DNA of 47,411 nt from assembly GCA_024687745.1 (NCBI GenBank), contig JAILEM010000053.1:1-47411 (forward strand), written 5' to 3'. The translations under genes and the position numbers were made by a program. The notes beneath the pieces were generated by a model that was not told the origin of the DNA, made no database searches, and worked only from the letters and a program-made list of their open reading frames with translations. This DNA comes from Lachnospiraceae bacterium (GTDB lineage: Bacteria > Bacillota > Clostridia > Lachnospirales > Lachnospiraceae). This document shows positions 9,268-17,208 of the stretch, one piece after another (within the stretch, counting starts at the first letter, position 1; each line of letters opens with the position of its first letter).

Positions 9268-10143
9268 ATGAGATTCGTAGTAGTGACTGGAATGTCAGGA
9301 GCGGGAAAAAGTACCGCTCTTAAAATGCTTGAGGATTTTGGCTATTATTGTGTGGATAATCTTCCGGTGCCCCTGATCCCCATGTTTTCAGATCTTGTAA
9401 TGACACAGGGAAGTGAAGTGGAAAAGGCAGCGATAGGGGTTGATGTCAGGACCTCCAATACCTTCAGTGAACTCACCGATATACTAAGAAGCATGAGAGA
9501 GAGGGGAATAAGCTACGAGGTCATTTTTCTGGAGTCTAATGACGAGATCCTCATTAAGAGATATAAGGAAACAAGAAGAGTCCATCCGCTTGCGGGGAAG
9601 GAAAGGGTGGATAAGGGAATAGAAAGAGAGAGGGATAAGCTCTCCGAGATAAAGAAGGATGCCGATTACATAATCGATACAAGCAGGCTTCTGACCCGTG
9701 AACTGAGAGCTGAGCTTGAGAAGATATTTGTAAATAATGAAAATTATAAGAATCTCTTTGTTACGATAATGTCATTTGGCTTTAAATACGGTATCCCTCA
9801 GGATGCGGATCTGGTCTTTGATGTAAGGTTTTTGCCAAATCCTTTTTATCTTGACGAATTAAGACCCAAAAACGGAAATGATAAAGAGGTAAGGGACTAT
9901 GTGATGAGCTTTAAGGAATCCGGACAGTTTCTTGATAAACTCGAAGATATGGTGGGTTTCCTTCTTCCTAATTATATCCTTGAAGGTAAGAACCAGCTTG
10001 TCATAGCCATAGGCTGCACCGGCGGAAAACACAGATCGGTTACGCTGGCCAATGCTTTTTATGAAAGACTCAGAAGAAACGATGAGTACGGATTTAAGAT
10101 AGACCACAGGGATATAGAAAAAGACCAGAACAGAAAAAAATAG
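9268..10143 (+). CDS. rapZ: RNase adapter/nucleotide-binding protein RapZ (YvcJ)
   Basis: This 291-residue P-loop protein has GMSGAGKST at residues 8-16, a C-terminal HSVT-type segment CTGGKHRSVTLANAFYERL and the usual family length. In Bacillus YvcJ hydrolyses nucleotides and affects competence; in Escherichia RapZ guides glmZ cleavage and glucosamine-phosphate homeostasis. Which role applies here is not visible. It follows murB after 69 bases and sits eight bases before whiA. The yvcK gene that lies between these two in Bacillus is absent. Confidence 0.93.
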   Translation: MRFVVVTGMSGAGKSTALKMLEDFGYYCVDNLPVPLIPMFSDLVMTQGSEVEKAAIGVDVRTSNTFSELTDILRSMRERGISYEVIFLESNDEILIKRYKETRRVHPLAGKERVDKGIERERDKLSEIKKDADYIIDTSRLLTRELRAELEKIFVNNENYKNLFVTIMSFGFKYGIPQDADLVFDVRFLPNPFYLDELRPKNGNDKEVRDYVMSFKESGQFLDKLEDMVGFLLPNYILEGKNQLVIAIGCTGGKHRSVTLANAFYERLRRNDEYGFKIDHRDIEKDQNRKK

Positions 10144-10150
10144 GTGTTAC

Positions 10151-11026
10151 ATGTCATTTTCAAAGGAAGTCAAGGAAGAGCTGTACAGACATATAAATCC
10201 CGCGAGACATTGTGAGCTTGCCGAACTCTCGGCACTTATCGATTATGGCTCAAAAACGGGACAAATGCTGATACAGACGGATAATGAAATAGTTGCAAGG
10301 AAATGCTTTACATTATTTGAAAAAACATTTAAGATAAGTGGGTATCGGATGTCGGAAAAAATGGGGCAGGGTAAGCTTGAGTATTATTGCCCGCTTTCCG
10401 ATGAAGACAGTGAAAAGATCAGAACATCTCTTAATAATGAACTTTTGCTTGAGAGGATCTGCTGTAAAAGGGCGTATTTAAGAGGGGCATTTATTTCAGC
10501 AGGGTCCGTCAGCGATCCGGAAAGATCCTATCATTTAGAGATAGTTACCAAAGATCAGAACAAGGCAGAAAGACTGATAGAGCTCTTTGAGACCTTTGAT
10601 ATACAGGCAAGACTTGTTGAAAGGAAAGGAAGTCTTGTAGTATATATAAAGGACGGGGAAAAGGTGGCTGAGGCGCTCAATGTTATGGAAGCACCAATAG
10701 CCATGATGCAGTATGAAAATGTCAGAATACTCAGAGATGTAAACAATAAGGTCAACAGGACGGTTAACTGTGAGGCCGCTAATATAAAAAAGACGGTTAA
10801 TGCCTATGTAAAGCAGAAGGAGGCTATCGAATATGTTCAAAAGCTTCCCGAATACAAACTCTTACCCGAGTCTGTAAAAACACTCGCAAGGCTGAGACTT
10901 GAATACCCGGATGCCTCGCTTAAGGAGCTTGGGGAATTATGTGATCCAAAAGTAGGTAAATCGGGAGTTAACCACAGATTGAGGAGAATAATAGAATTGG
11001 CAGATAAAAATAAGAGCAAGTGTTAA
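10151..11026 (+). CDS. whiA: DNA-binding protein WhiA
   Basis: WhiA combines a LAGLIDADG-homing-endonuclease-like fold with a C-terminal helix-turn-helix. It binds DNA and influences cell division and development in Gram-positives. The product starts MSFSKEVKEELYRHI, shows the core KRAYLRGAFISAGSVSDPERSYHLEIV near 110-136, and ends in the HTH region PDASLKELGELCDPKVGKSGVNHRLRRI. At 291 residues it is somewhat shorter than many family members (about 310-325), but no key block seems missing. It sits between rapZ and an HPr-like gene, the same order as Bacillus yvcL-crh. Confidence 0.93.
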   Translation: MSFSKEVKEELYRHINPARHCELAELSALIDYGSKTGQMLIQTDNEIVARKCFTLFEKTFKISGYRMSEKMGQGKLEYYCPLSDEDSEKIRTSLNNELLLERICCKRAYLRGAFISAGSVSDPERSYHLEIVTKDQNKAERLIELFETFDIQARLVERKGSLVVYIKDGEKVAEALNVMEAPIAMMQYENVRILRDVNNKVNRTVNCEAANIKKTVNAYVKQKEAIEYVQKLPEYKLLPESVKTLARLRLEYPDASLKELGELCDPKVGKSGVNHRLRRIIELADKNKSKC

Positions 11027-11038
11027 AGGAGTTGAATT

Positions 11039-11293
11039 ATGAAAAAACAGGAAGTACAGATCAAGTTGGAAAACGGTCTCGAGGCAAGACCGATAGCATT
11101 ACTTGTACAGGTTGCCAGTCAGTATTTAAGCAGTATTTATATCCAGTCTGGAGAAAAAAGGGTTAATGCAAAGAGCATTATGGGAATGATGACATTGGTC
11201 CTTTCAGCGGGAGATAAGGTAATAGTATCGGCTGACGGTGAGGATGAAGACAAGGCTATCCAGGGAATAACAGATTACCTTGGCGGAAACTGA
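11039..11293 (+). CDS. HPr-like protein with Glu in place of the active-site His (Crh-like)
   Basis: This 84-residue HPr-fold protein reads NGLEARPIA at residues 12-20, where phosphotransfer HPr has a histidine (GLHARP). Residue 15 is therefore Glu and cannot accept phosphate from PEP-dependent Enzyme I. The regulatory site is intact: Ser46 in NAKSIMGMM (43-51). This is the pattern of Bacillus Crh (His15 to Gln), a catabolite co-repressor phosphorylated only by HPr kinase. The place after whiA is also that of crh. It has an AAAGGAG ribosome site and is followed by a strong terminator. The fold assignment is firm; the Crh-like role is inferred. Confidence 0.9.
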   Translation: MKKQEVQIKLENGLEARPIALLVQVASQYLSSIYIQSGEKRVNAKSIMGMMTLVLSAGDKVIVSADGEDEDKAIQGITDYLGGN

Positions 11294-11304
11294 ATATAGT
11301 AAAC

Positions 11305-11341
11305 GGTCAGGGAGTATATGATATGCTCCCTGGCCTTTTTT
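11305..11341 (+). terminator. Intrinsic terminator after the HPr-like gene
   Basis: A 10-bp stem, GGTCAGGGAG / CTCCCTGGCC (one G-T pair), encloses an 11-base loop and is followed directly by TTTTTT. It closes the uvrC-to-HPr transcription unit. Confidence 0.92.
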
Positions 11342-11389
11342 ATTGAGTCAGCTTTTCATTATCTGATAGGATAGATTTTAACGGCCTAA

Positions 11390-11400
11390 TGTGATATACT
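11390..11400 (+). promoter_or_regulatory. Extended -10 promoter for the glycan/heptose operon
   Basis: TGTGATATACT contains a TG-N-TATACT extended -10 element. It lies just past the upstream terminator and about 58 bases before the glycosyltransferase start. There is no good -35 box, as is usual for extended -10 promoters. The identical 11-mer occurs on the minus strand upstream of prmA (42076-42086). Confidence 0.5.
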
Positions 11401-11457
11401 TTGCAGGATGATATAACTTTTTCTGAAAATACGTGGTATAAACCTAAGGGGATCGGA

Positions 11458-12426
11458 ATGGTAAAGTTGGGAATTATAGTTCCGTGCTATAATGAGGAAG
11501 AGGCATTACCGGAAACAGTAAAACAGCTTGAAAGTCTCATATGCGAGCTGACTGACAGGGGTAAGATCACAGGGGACAGCTTTGTCTTATATGTTGATGA
11601 CGGAAGTAAAGATGGGACATGGGAAGTTATAACCGGATCAAATAAGGGATATAAACATGTTCAGGGTCTGAAGCTTGCCGGAAATGTCGGGCATCAGAAT
11701 GCTCTTTTAGCCGGACTTATGACGGTAAAGGAAGAGGTGGATGCGGCTATCTCAATAGATGCAGACCTTCAGGATGACATTTCGGTTATAGAGGAAATGC
11801 TTGAAAAGTATGAGAACGGCAATGATATTGTTTACGGTGTAAGGGCCGAGAGAAAAAGTGATACCTTCTTTAAAAGGTTTTCAGCCCAGTCATTTTATAA
11901 GCTTATGAATATGATGGGAGCAAAGAGTATATATAATCACGCGGATTACAGGCTGATGAGCCAAAGGGCGATAAAAGGCCTGTCACAGTTTAAAGAAAGA
12001 AATCTGTTCCTCAGAGGTATAGTACCCACAATAGGCTATAATTCGGATTGCGTTTACTATGCAAGAAAAGAAAGGATGGCCGGGGAATCCAAATATCCGT
12101 TAAAAAAAATGATATCCTTCGCTCTTGACGGGATAACTTCATTCAGCATAAAACCCATGAATTTTATCATGGGTGCCGGTATTTTTATGATATTGATCGC
12201 CATAGTAGCGGCTATATACGCTTTTCATTCGTATATAACCGGGGATGTGGTAAGAGGCTGGACCACGATAATATGGTCATTATGGTTTATAGGAGGGAGC
12301 ATCATGTTCTCTCTCGGACTTGTCGGTCAGTACATAGGAAAGATATATATTGAGGTAAAGGAAAGACCCAGATATATTATAGAAGAAAGACTTTTCTGCA
12401 GCGATGATGTCAGGGATCCGGATTAG
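11458..12426 (+). CDS. Family 2 glycosyltransferase, GtrB/DPM-like with membrane tail
   Basis: The N-terminal GT-A domain (MVKLGIIVPCYNEEEALPET, VDDGSKDGTWE, SIDADLQDD) is followed by two membrane helices near residues 230-255 and 270-295. This is the plan of GtrB/CsbB enzymes, which put a sugar from a nucleotide donor onto undecaprenyl phosphate at the cytoplasmic face. I chose ATG 11458 (322 residues) with AAGGGG six bases upstream; a TTG at 11401 would overlap the promoter. It is the first gene of the operon leading to heptose synthesis, so it may use or accompany that sugar, which is inference. Confidence 0.88.
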   Translation: MVKLGIIVPCYNEEEALPETVKQLESLICELTDRGKITGDSFVLYVDDGSKDGTWEVITGSNKGYKHVQGLKLAGNVGHQNALLAGLMTVKEEVDAAISIDADLQDDISVIEEMLEKYENGNDIVYGVRAERKSDTFFKRFSAQSFYKLMNMMGAKSIYNHADYRLMSQRAIKGLSQFKERNLFLRGIVPTIGYNSDCVYYARKERMAGESKYPLKKMISFALDGITSFSIKPMNFIMGAGIFMILIAIVAAIYAFHSYITGDVVRGWTTIIWSLWFIGGSIMFSLGLVGQYIGKIYIEVKERPRYIIEERLFCSDDVRDPD

Positions 12427-12435
12427 GGGAAGCAT

Positions 12436-13299
12436 ATGAGTGAAAAGAAATACGCTGGAAAAATGTTACATGATATCGGCATAAGTATAATGCTTATGGC
12501 TCTTTTTTTGGCTGCACTTGTGATGGGTCTTTGCGGAAAAGAACTTTTTGTTGAGAACATCATAATTACTGCAGCTGTCTTTATCATAGCTCTTGTCGCA
12601 TCGCTTCATTTTGTCACACTTGCAATAGTTTTGGCTGCTTTAGCTACGGTCATCTATAACGGTATCAAGATCTTCCAGATAGCAAATCAGGGGAAGGAAG
12701 CGGTGCCGATCACCTTTCTGTGGATAGTCATTCCTGCTCTTACTGTGATAGGATGTACATTATATGCCAATGGTCATAATAAGATGCTTATCGAAAATGC
12801 TCTCCTTAAGCGTCAGGTAGATGAACTGGTAATGATAGATCCTCTTACCAACCTCTATAACTTAAGAAGCATGTTTATGGATATGCAGACCCAGGTATCC
12901 TTTGCAGAACGTAATAATCAGCCAATATCACTTATGGTCATAAAGCTGAGGTATCAGGATGAACTGAAAAAGGTTCTCAAAAAGAGCCAGTATGATCAGG
13001 TACTCGTAAAGGTATCAAAGATAGTTGTGAATACGGTAAGACTTGAGGACAGGGTATATGCAATAGATGATAAGGGGACTTTAGCCATAATACTTACGAC
13101 AGACAGAAAGGGCTGCAGCTCCGTATATAACAGACTTGAAAACAATATGGGGAAGAGTGAGAACTTTGCAGATATAGCCTCATCTCCCATAAGGGTGGAG
13201 GTTCAGATAGGATATCTGCAATATAATAAAGAGGAATATCAAAGAGATGCAAGGCTGTTCCTTTCAAAGGTTCAGGAAGAAGCATCCTATGACATATAG
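12436..13299 (+). CDS. Membrane protein with degenerate GGDEF domain
   Basis: The 287-residue protein begins with about four hydrophobic helices within residues 14-115. A linker helix (LIENALLKRQVDELVMI) leads into DPLTNLYNLRSM, the classic N-terminal motif of GGDEF domains. Where the GG(D/E)EF signature should be, the sequence runs EDRVYAIDDKGTLAIIL, so the catalytic loop reads DDKGT. Diguanylate cyclase activity should be lost; nucleotide sensing or a structural role remains possible. It lies nine bases after the glycosyltransferase and 13 before the SDR gene, so it is probably expressed with surface-glycan genes. The fold call rests on motif alignment by eye. Confidence 0.75.
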   Translation: MSEKKYAGKMLHDIGISIMLMALFLAALVMGLCGKELFVENIIITAAVFIIALVASLHFVTLAIVLAALATVIYNGIKIFQIANQGKEAVPITFLWIVIPALTVIGCTLYANGHNKMLIENALLKRQVDELVMIDPLTNLYNLRSMFMDMQTQVSFAERNNQPISLMVIKLRYQDELKKVLKKSQYDQVLVKVSKIVVNTVRLEDRVYAIDDKGTLAIILTTDRKGCSSVYNRLENNMGKSENFADIASSPIRVEVQIGYLQYNKEEYQRDARLFLSKVQEEASYDI

Positions 13300-13312
13300 A
13301 AGGAGAGAAAGA

Positions 13313-14272
13313 ATGAAATATTTTATAACCGGCGGGGCAGGCTTTATAGGGTCCAACATGGCAGACAGGCTGCTGTCCGAACTCGAGAATGAAGTTGTTG
13401 TATATGATAATTTTTCCACGGGAAGAAGAGAGTTTCTTGAGGATGCATTAAAAAATGAAAGATTTACCCTTATAGAGGGGGATAATCTTGATGAAGAAAA
13501 GCTTAAGGAATCCATGAAGGGCTGTGATTTTGTGTTCCATTTTGCAGCAAATGCGGATGTCAGGATGGGTACAGAGCATCCCGAAAAGGACTTAAAACAG
13601 AATACCATAGCTACCTTCAATGTTTTGGAAGCAATGAGAGCCAATAACATAAAAAGGATCGGATTTTCATCCACAGGATCAGTATATGGTGAGGCAACCG
13701 TGATCCCCACTCCGGAGGATGCCCCCTTCCCCATACAGACTTCTCTTTACGGTGCGTCAAAGTTAGCCTGTGAGGGACTGCTTGCCGCATATGCGGAAGG
13801 GTTTGACTTTCAGGTATATATATTCAGATTTGTATCCATCCTTGGAGAAAGATATACTCACGGCCATGTTTTTGATTTCTGTAAAAAACTTAAGGATGAT
13901 CCGACACAGCTCTATATATTGGGCAACGGTAAGCAGAGAAAGTCATATCTGTATGTTAAGGACTGTATGGAAGCGATACTTACGGTAATAAGAAATGCTG
14001 ATGAGAAGGTGAACATCTATAACCTTGGCACAGATGAGTATTGTGAGGTAAATGATTCTGTAGGCTGGATATCCAAACGGCTCGGAGTAGATCCGAAGCT
14101 TTCCTATGCCGGAGGAGAGAGAGGCTGGATAGGAGATAATCCGTTTATATATCTTGATACAAAAAAAGTCAGATCACTTGGATGGAAGCCAAAGGCAACC
14201 ATAGAGGAGGGAGTCGTAAAGACTGTGGAATATCTTATGTCCAATCCCTGGGTATTTGAAGCAAGAAACTGA
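13313..14272 (+). CDS. NAD-dependent SDR sugar-nucleotide epimerase/dehydratase
   Basis: An extended short-chain dehydrogenase of 319 residues: NAD-binding GGAGFIGSN at residues 7-15, HFAANADVRMG, a serine-rich FSSTGSVYGE, and catalytic Tyr146 and Lys150 in YGASK. Such enzymes epimerise or oxidise nucleotide sugars. In the heptose operon the likely substrate is NDP-D-glycero-D-manno-heptose or a derivative; the sequence does not tell which. I chose ATG 13313, seven bases after AGGAGA; a longer frame from 13247 overlaps the previous gene. A UDP-hexose substrate is an alternative. Confidence 0.85.
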   Translation: MKYFITGGAGFIGSNMADRLLSELENEVVVYDNFSTGRREFLEDALKNERFTLIEGDNLDEEKLKESMKGCDFVFHFAANADVRMGTEHPEKDLKQNTIATFNVLEAMRANNIKRIGFSSTGSVYGEATVIPTPEDAPFPIQTSLYGASKLACEGLLAAYAEGFDFQVYIFRFVSILGERYTHGHVFDFCKKLKDDPTQLYILGNGKQRKSYLYVKDCMEAILTVIRNADEKVNIYNLGTDEYCEVNDSVGWISKRLGVDPKLSYAGGERGWIGDNPFIYLDTKKVRSLGWKPKATIEEGVVKTVEYLMSNPWVFEARN

Positions 14273-14286
14273 TCAGGAGGTAAGTT

Positions 14287-15261
14287 ATGATAGTTGCAAG
14301 AAGTCCCTTGAGGATATCTTTGGGAGGAGGAGGAACAGACCTTCCGTCATATTATGAGGAAAGGGAAGGCTTTCTTATTTCCGCGGCTATAGATAAATAT
14401 GTATATATAACCCTTCATCAGACCTTTGATGAGGGTTATCTGCTTAAATACTCGAAATTTGAAAAGGCCTCTTCAATAGATGAGATAGAGCATCCGATCA
14501 TAAGAGAAGCCCTAAGGCTTTTGGAATGGAAGGATCCGCATATAGAAATATGTTCCATGGCTGATATTCCGGCAGGAACGGGACTTGGCTCCTCTTCGAG
14601 CTTTACGACAGCGCTTCTTCGCGCCCTTCACACGCTGCAGGGAAATATAGTAAGTACAAGGACACTTGCCGAAGAAGCCTGCGAGATAGAAATGGGAAGG
14701 CTTAAAGAACCTATCGGAAAGCAGGATCAGTATATATCAGCATATGGCGGTATCACCTGCATGGATTTTCACAGGGACGGATATGTATGGGTAGACCCTT
14801 TAAGGATCACCAAAGAGACCTTATATAATCTTGAGGATAATCTATGCCTTTTCTTTACGGGCTTTTCAAGATCGGCAGGAAGTATATTAAAGGAGCAGGA
14901 CGAAAAGAGCAGGCAGCATAATGATGACATGATAAAGAATCTTGATTATGTCAAGGAGCTTGGTTACAGGAGCAGGGATGCATTTGAAAAAGGTGATCTT
15001 GATACCTTTGCCGATATCATGAATGTACACTGGGAGTATAAGAAAAAGAGATCCGGTGGTATGAGTAATCCGAGGATAGATGAGTGGTATGATCTCGCTC
15101 TTAAAAACGGTGCTCTCGGAGGCAAGATGATAGGAGCCGGCGGAGGCGGATTCCTTATGTTTTATGCAAAAGATAAGAGCAGACTCAGAAGAGCCCTTAC
15201 CGAAGCGGGGATGGAAGAGGTAAGGTTCCGTTTTGAAATGGAGGGAGCTAAGGTACTATGA
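14287..15261 (+). CDS. hddA: GHMP kinase, D-glycero-D-manno-heptose 7-phosphate kinase-like
   Basis: A 324-residue GHMP-superfamily kinase: N-terminal RSPLRISLGGGGTDLPSYYEE, the ATP loop AGTGLGSSSSFTTALLRA from about residue 96, and the C-terminal GAGGGGFLMFYA near 284. The N-terminal motif is characteristic of HddA-type kinases, which phosphorylate D-glycero-D-manno-heptose 7-phosphate at C1 to the alpha 1,7-bisphosphate. The adjacent phosphatase, nucleotidyltransferase and GmhA genes support this. Its last four bases overlap the next start (ATGA), so translation is coupled. Fucose/arabinose kinases are related alternatives but fit the neighbourhood less well. Confidence 0.85.
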   Translation: MIVARSPLRISLGGGGTDLPSYYEEREGFLISAAIDKYVYITLHQTFDEGYLLKYSKFEKASSIDEIEHPIIREALRLLEWKDPHIEICSMADIPAGTGLGSSSSFTTALLRALHTLQGNIVSTRTLAEEACEIEMGRLKEPIGKQDQYISAYGGITCMDFHRDGYVWVDPLRITKETLYNLEDNLCLFFTGFSRSAGSILKEQDEKSRQHNDDMIKNLDYVKELGYRSRDAFEKGDLDTFADIMNVHWEYKKKRSGGMSNPRIDEWYDLALKNGALGGKMIGAGGGGFLMFYAKDKSRLRRALTEAGMEEVRFRFEMEGAKVL

Positions 15262-16568
15262 TCGAGCCTAAGGATCTGCAGGTTGTAGTCCTTATGGGCG
15301 GACTTGGTACGAGATTAAAGGATTATACAAAGGAATGTCCGAAATCATTAGTGGATGTCAACGGAAAGCCTTTCTTTGATTATCAGCTTAAGCTCCTTAA
15401 GGCAGCCGGGTTTAGGAAATATCTTTTTTTAATAGGATATAAGGCTGATATGATAGAGGAATATTATGGTGACGGGAGTGACAGGGATATTTCCATAACC
15501 TACTGTTATGACGGAAAGGAGCTTCTCGGAACCGGAGGTGCCATAAAAAGGGCACTTGACCATCTGGAAGAGGATTTTCTTGTTACCTATGGTGATTCCT
15601 TTATGGATATTGATTATGAGGAGACCATATACAGGTATTTTACAGGCAAGGCTCAGGGAAAAAGAGCGGTAATGACCATACTTAAGAACAATAACACTCT
15701 GGATAAGAGTAATGTTGTTGCCAAAGACGGAAATATACTTCTCTATGACAAGATGAACAGGACAGAGGATATGGAATACATCGATTATGGTGTCTGTATC
15801 TATGAAAGAAGCCTGTTTGAAGAATATAACGAAAGCGATAAATTTGATGTTGCCATAATACAGAACAGGTTAAGCTTAAAGGGACAGCTTGCAGCCCATG
15901 AGGTTACAAGGAGGTTCTATGAGATAGGGAGTCCTCCGGCTCTTAATGAATTCAGGGAGTATTCCGATAAAAGGTTCAATAAAAAAGTAAAAGCTGTCTT
16001 TCTTGACAGGGATGGTGTAATTAACGAGATAGTATATAATGATGATACGGAACAGCTCGATTCACCGCAGAAGCCTGAGGAATTTAAGCTTCTTCCTGAT
16101 GTTGTCGAAGCTCTTTCCATATTTAAGAAAAAAGGATATTATATATTTATCGTTACGAATCAGCCGGGTGCGGCAAAGGGAAAATCAAGGCTTTCGACTC
16201 TTTATGATATAAATACGGGATTTGTAAACGATATGAAAAAAGAGGGGATAGAGTTAGAGGCTGTTTATATGTGTCCCCATTATCCGAAGAGGCAGAAGTA
16301 TACAAAAGAGGATTATCTGATAAAGGAATGCGAGTGCAGGAAACCCAAACCGGGTCTCATCCTAAAGGCAGGAAAAACCTATAATATCGATTATGAAAAT
16401 TCATATATGATAGGAGATTCCTTTACGGATGTTAAGGCAGGCAGGGCAGCAGGTGTGAAAACCATTTTCCTGGGAGACCTCAAATGTGATGCCTGTAAAA
16501 AATTATGTGATATAGAGCCGGATATCATAACCGGAGATATATTAAAAGCCGCTCAGGCTGTAGAATAA
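15258..16568 (+). CDS. Fused heptose-1-phosphate guanylyltransferase (HddC-like) and heptose bisphosphatase (GmhB-like)
   Basis: Two enzymes lie in one 436-residue frame. Residues 1 to about 230 are a nucleotidyltransferase (VVVLMGGLGTRLKDYTKECPKSLVDV, GTGGAIKRAL, YGDSFMDID). From about 244 runs a HAD phosphatase of GmhB type: FLDRDGVINE, IVTNQPG, the zinc-loop cysteines CPHYP and CECRKPKPG, and MIGDSFTDVKAG. The expected sequence is removal of the C7 phosphate followed by activation of the C1 phosphate with a nucleotide, probably GTP as in HddC. These would be consecutive steps after the kinase encoded just upstream. GTP specificity is inferred from the pathway, not read from residues. Confidence 0.85.
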   Translation: MIEPKDLQVVVLMGGLGTRLKDYTKECPKSLVDVNGKPFFDYQLKLLKAAGFRKYLFLIGYKADMIEEYYGDGSDRDISITYCYDGKELLGTGGAIKRALDHLEEDFLVTYGDSFMDIDYEETIYRYFTGKAQGKRAVMTILKNNNTLDKSNVVAKDGNILLYDKMNRTEDMEYIDYGVCIYERSLFEEYNESDKFDVAIIQNRLSLKGQLAAHEVTRRFYEIGSPPALNEFREYSDKRFNKKVKAVFLDRDGVINEIVYNDDTEQLDSPQKPEEFKLLPDVVEALSIFKKKGYYIFIVTNQPGAAKGKSRLSTLYDINTGFVNDMKKEGIELEAVYMCPHYPKRQKYTKEDYLIKECECRKPKPGLILKAGKTYNIDYENSYMIGDSFTDVKAGRAAGVKTIFLGDLKCDACKKLCDIEPDIITGDILKAAQAVE

Positions 16569-16590
16569 GATCATTAATAAGGAGGGAATG

Positions 16591-17154
16591 ATGAGCACGG
16601 ATTATATTGACAGCTACATGGAAGAAACAAAGAGGATAGTCGATACGGTACCAAGGGAGGAGATCCGTAAGGGTATTGAGATCCTTAAAGCCACCAGAGA
16701 TAACGGAGGAAGACTTTTTATTCTCGGTGTCGGAGGAAGTGCGGCTAATGCTTCACATGCGGTCAATGATTTCAGAAAGATCGGAAAGATAGAGACCTAT
16801 GCACCTACGGATAATGTATCCGAGCTTACTGCAAGAACCAACGATGAGGGTTGGGAGACAACATTTTCGGAATGGCTTAAGACATCGAGGATAGGAAGTA
16901 AGGACACCATAATGGTATTTTCTGTTGGAGGAGGAAGCGAGACGACATCCCTTAACATAGTTAATGCACTAAAGCTTGGGAAGGAAAGGGGTGCTTCGGT
17001 CATTTCGATAGTTTCAAGGACAGGCGGTTATTCCAAGCAGGTTTCTGATGCCTGTGTACTTATACCTGTGGTAAATGAAGACAGGATAACCCCTCATGCA
17101 GAAGGGTGGCAGGGAGTTATATGGCATCTTATGGTAAATGCACTCAATGCCTGA
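16591..17154 (+). CDS. gmhA: Sedoheptulose 7-phosphate isomerase (SIS domain)
   Basis: GmhA converts sedoheptulose 7-phosphate to D-glycero-D-manno-heptose 7-phosphate, the first committed step of nucleotide-heptose synthesis. The 187-residue SIS protein has FILGVGGSAANASHAVNDF, VFSVGGGSETTSLNIVNAL and a C-terminal EGWQGVIWHLMVNAL, whose His fits the catalytic His of GmhA. Two adjacent ATGs exist (16588 and 16591); AAGGAGG at 16579-16585 fits the second better. It follows the fused enzyme by about 20 bases. Confidence 0.87.
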   Translation: MSTDYIDSYMEETKRIVDTVPREEIRKGIEILKATRDNGGRLFILGVGGSAANASHAVNDFRKIGKIETYAPTDNVSELTARTNDEGWETTFSEWLKTSRIGSKDTIMVFSVGGGSETTSLNIVNALKLGKERGASVISIVSRTGGYSKQVSDACVLIPVVNEDRITPHAEGWQGVIWHLMVNALNA

Positions 17155-17208
17155 AAAGATACGGAAAATACATAGATAAATACATAAAAAGAAGGGAGTA
17201 TCACGGTT

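Noticed and set aside
10151-11026. WhiA as a homing endonuclease
   Set aside because: The LAGLIDADG-like fold is normal for WhiA, and the N-terminal and HTH motifs identify it as the DNA-binding regulator.
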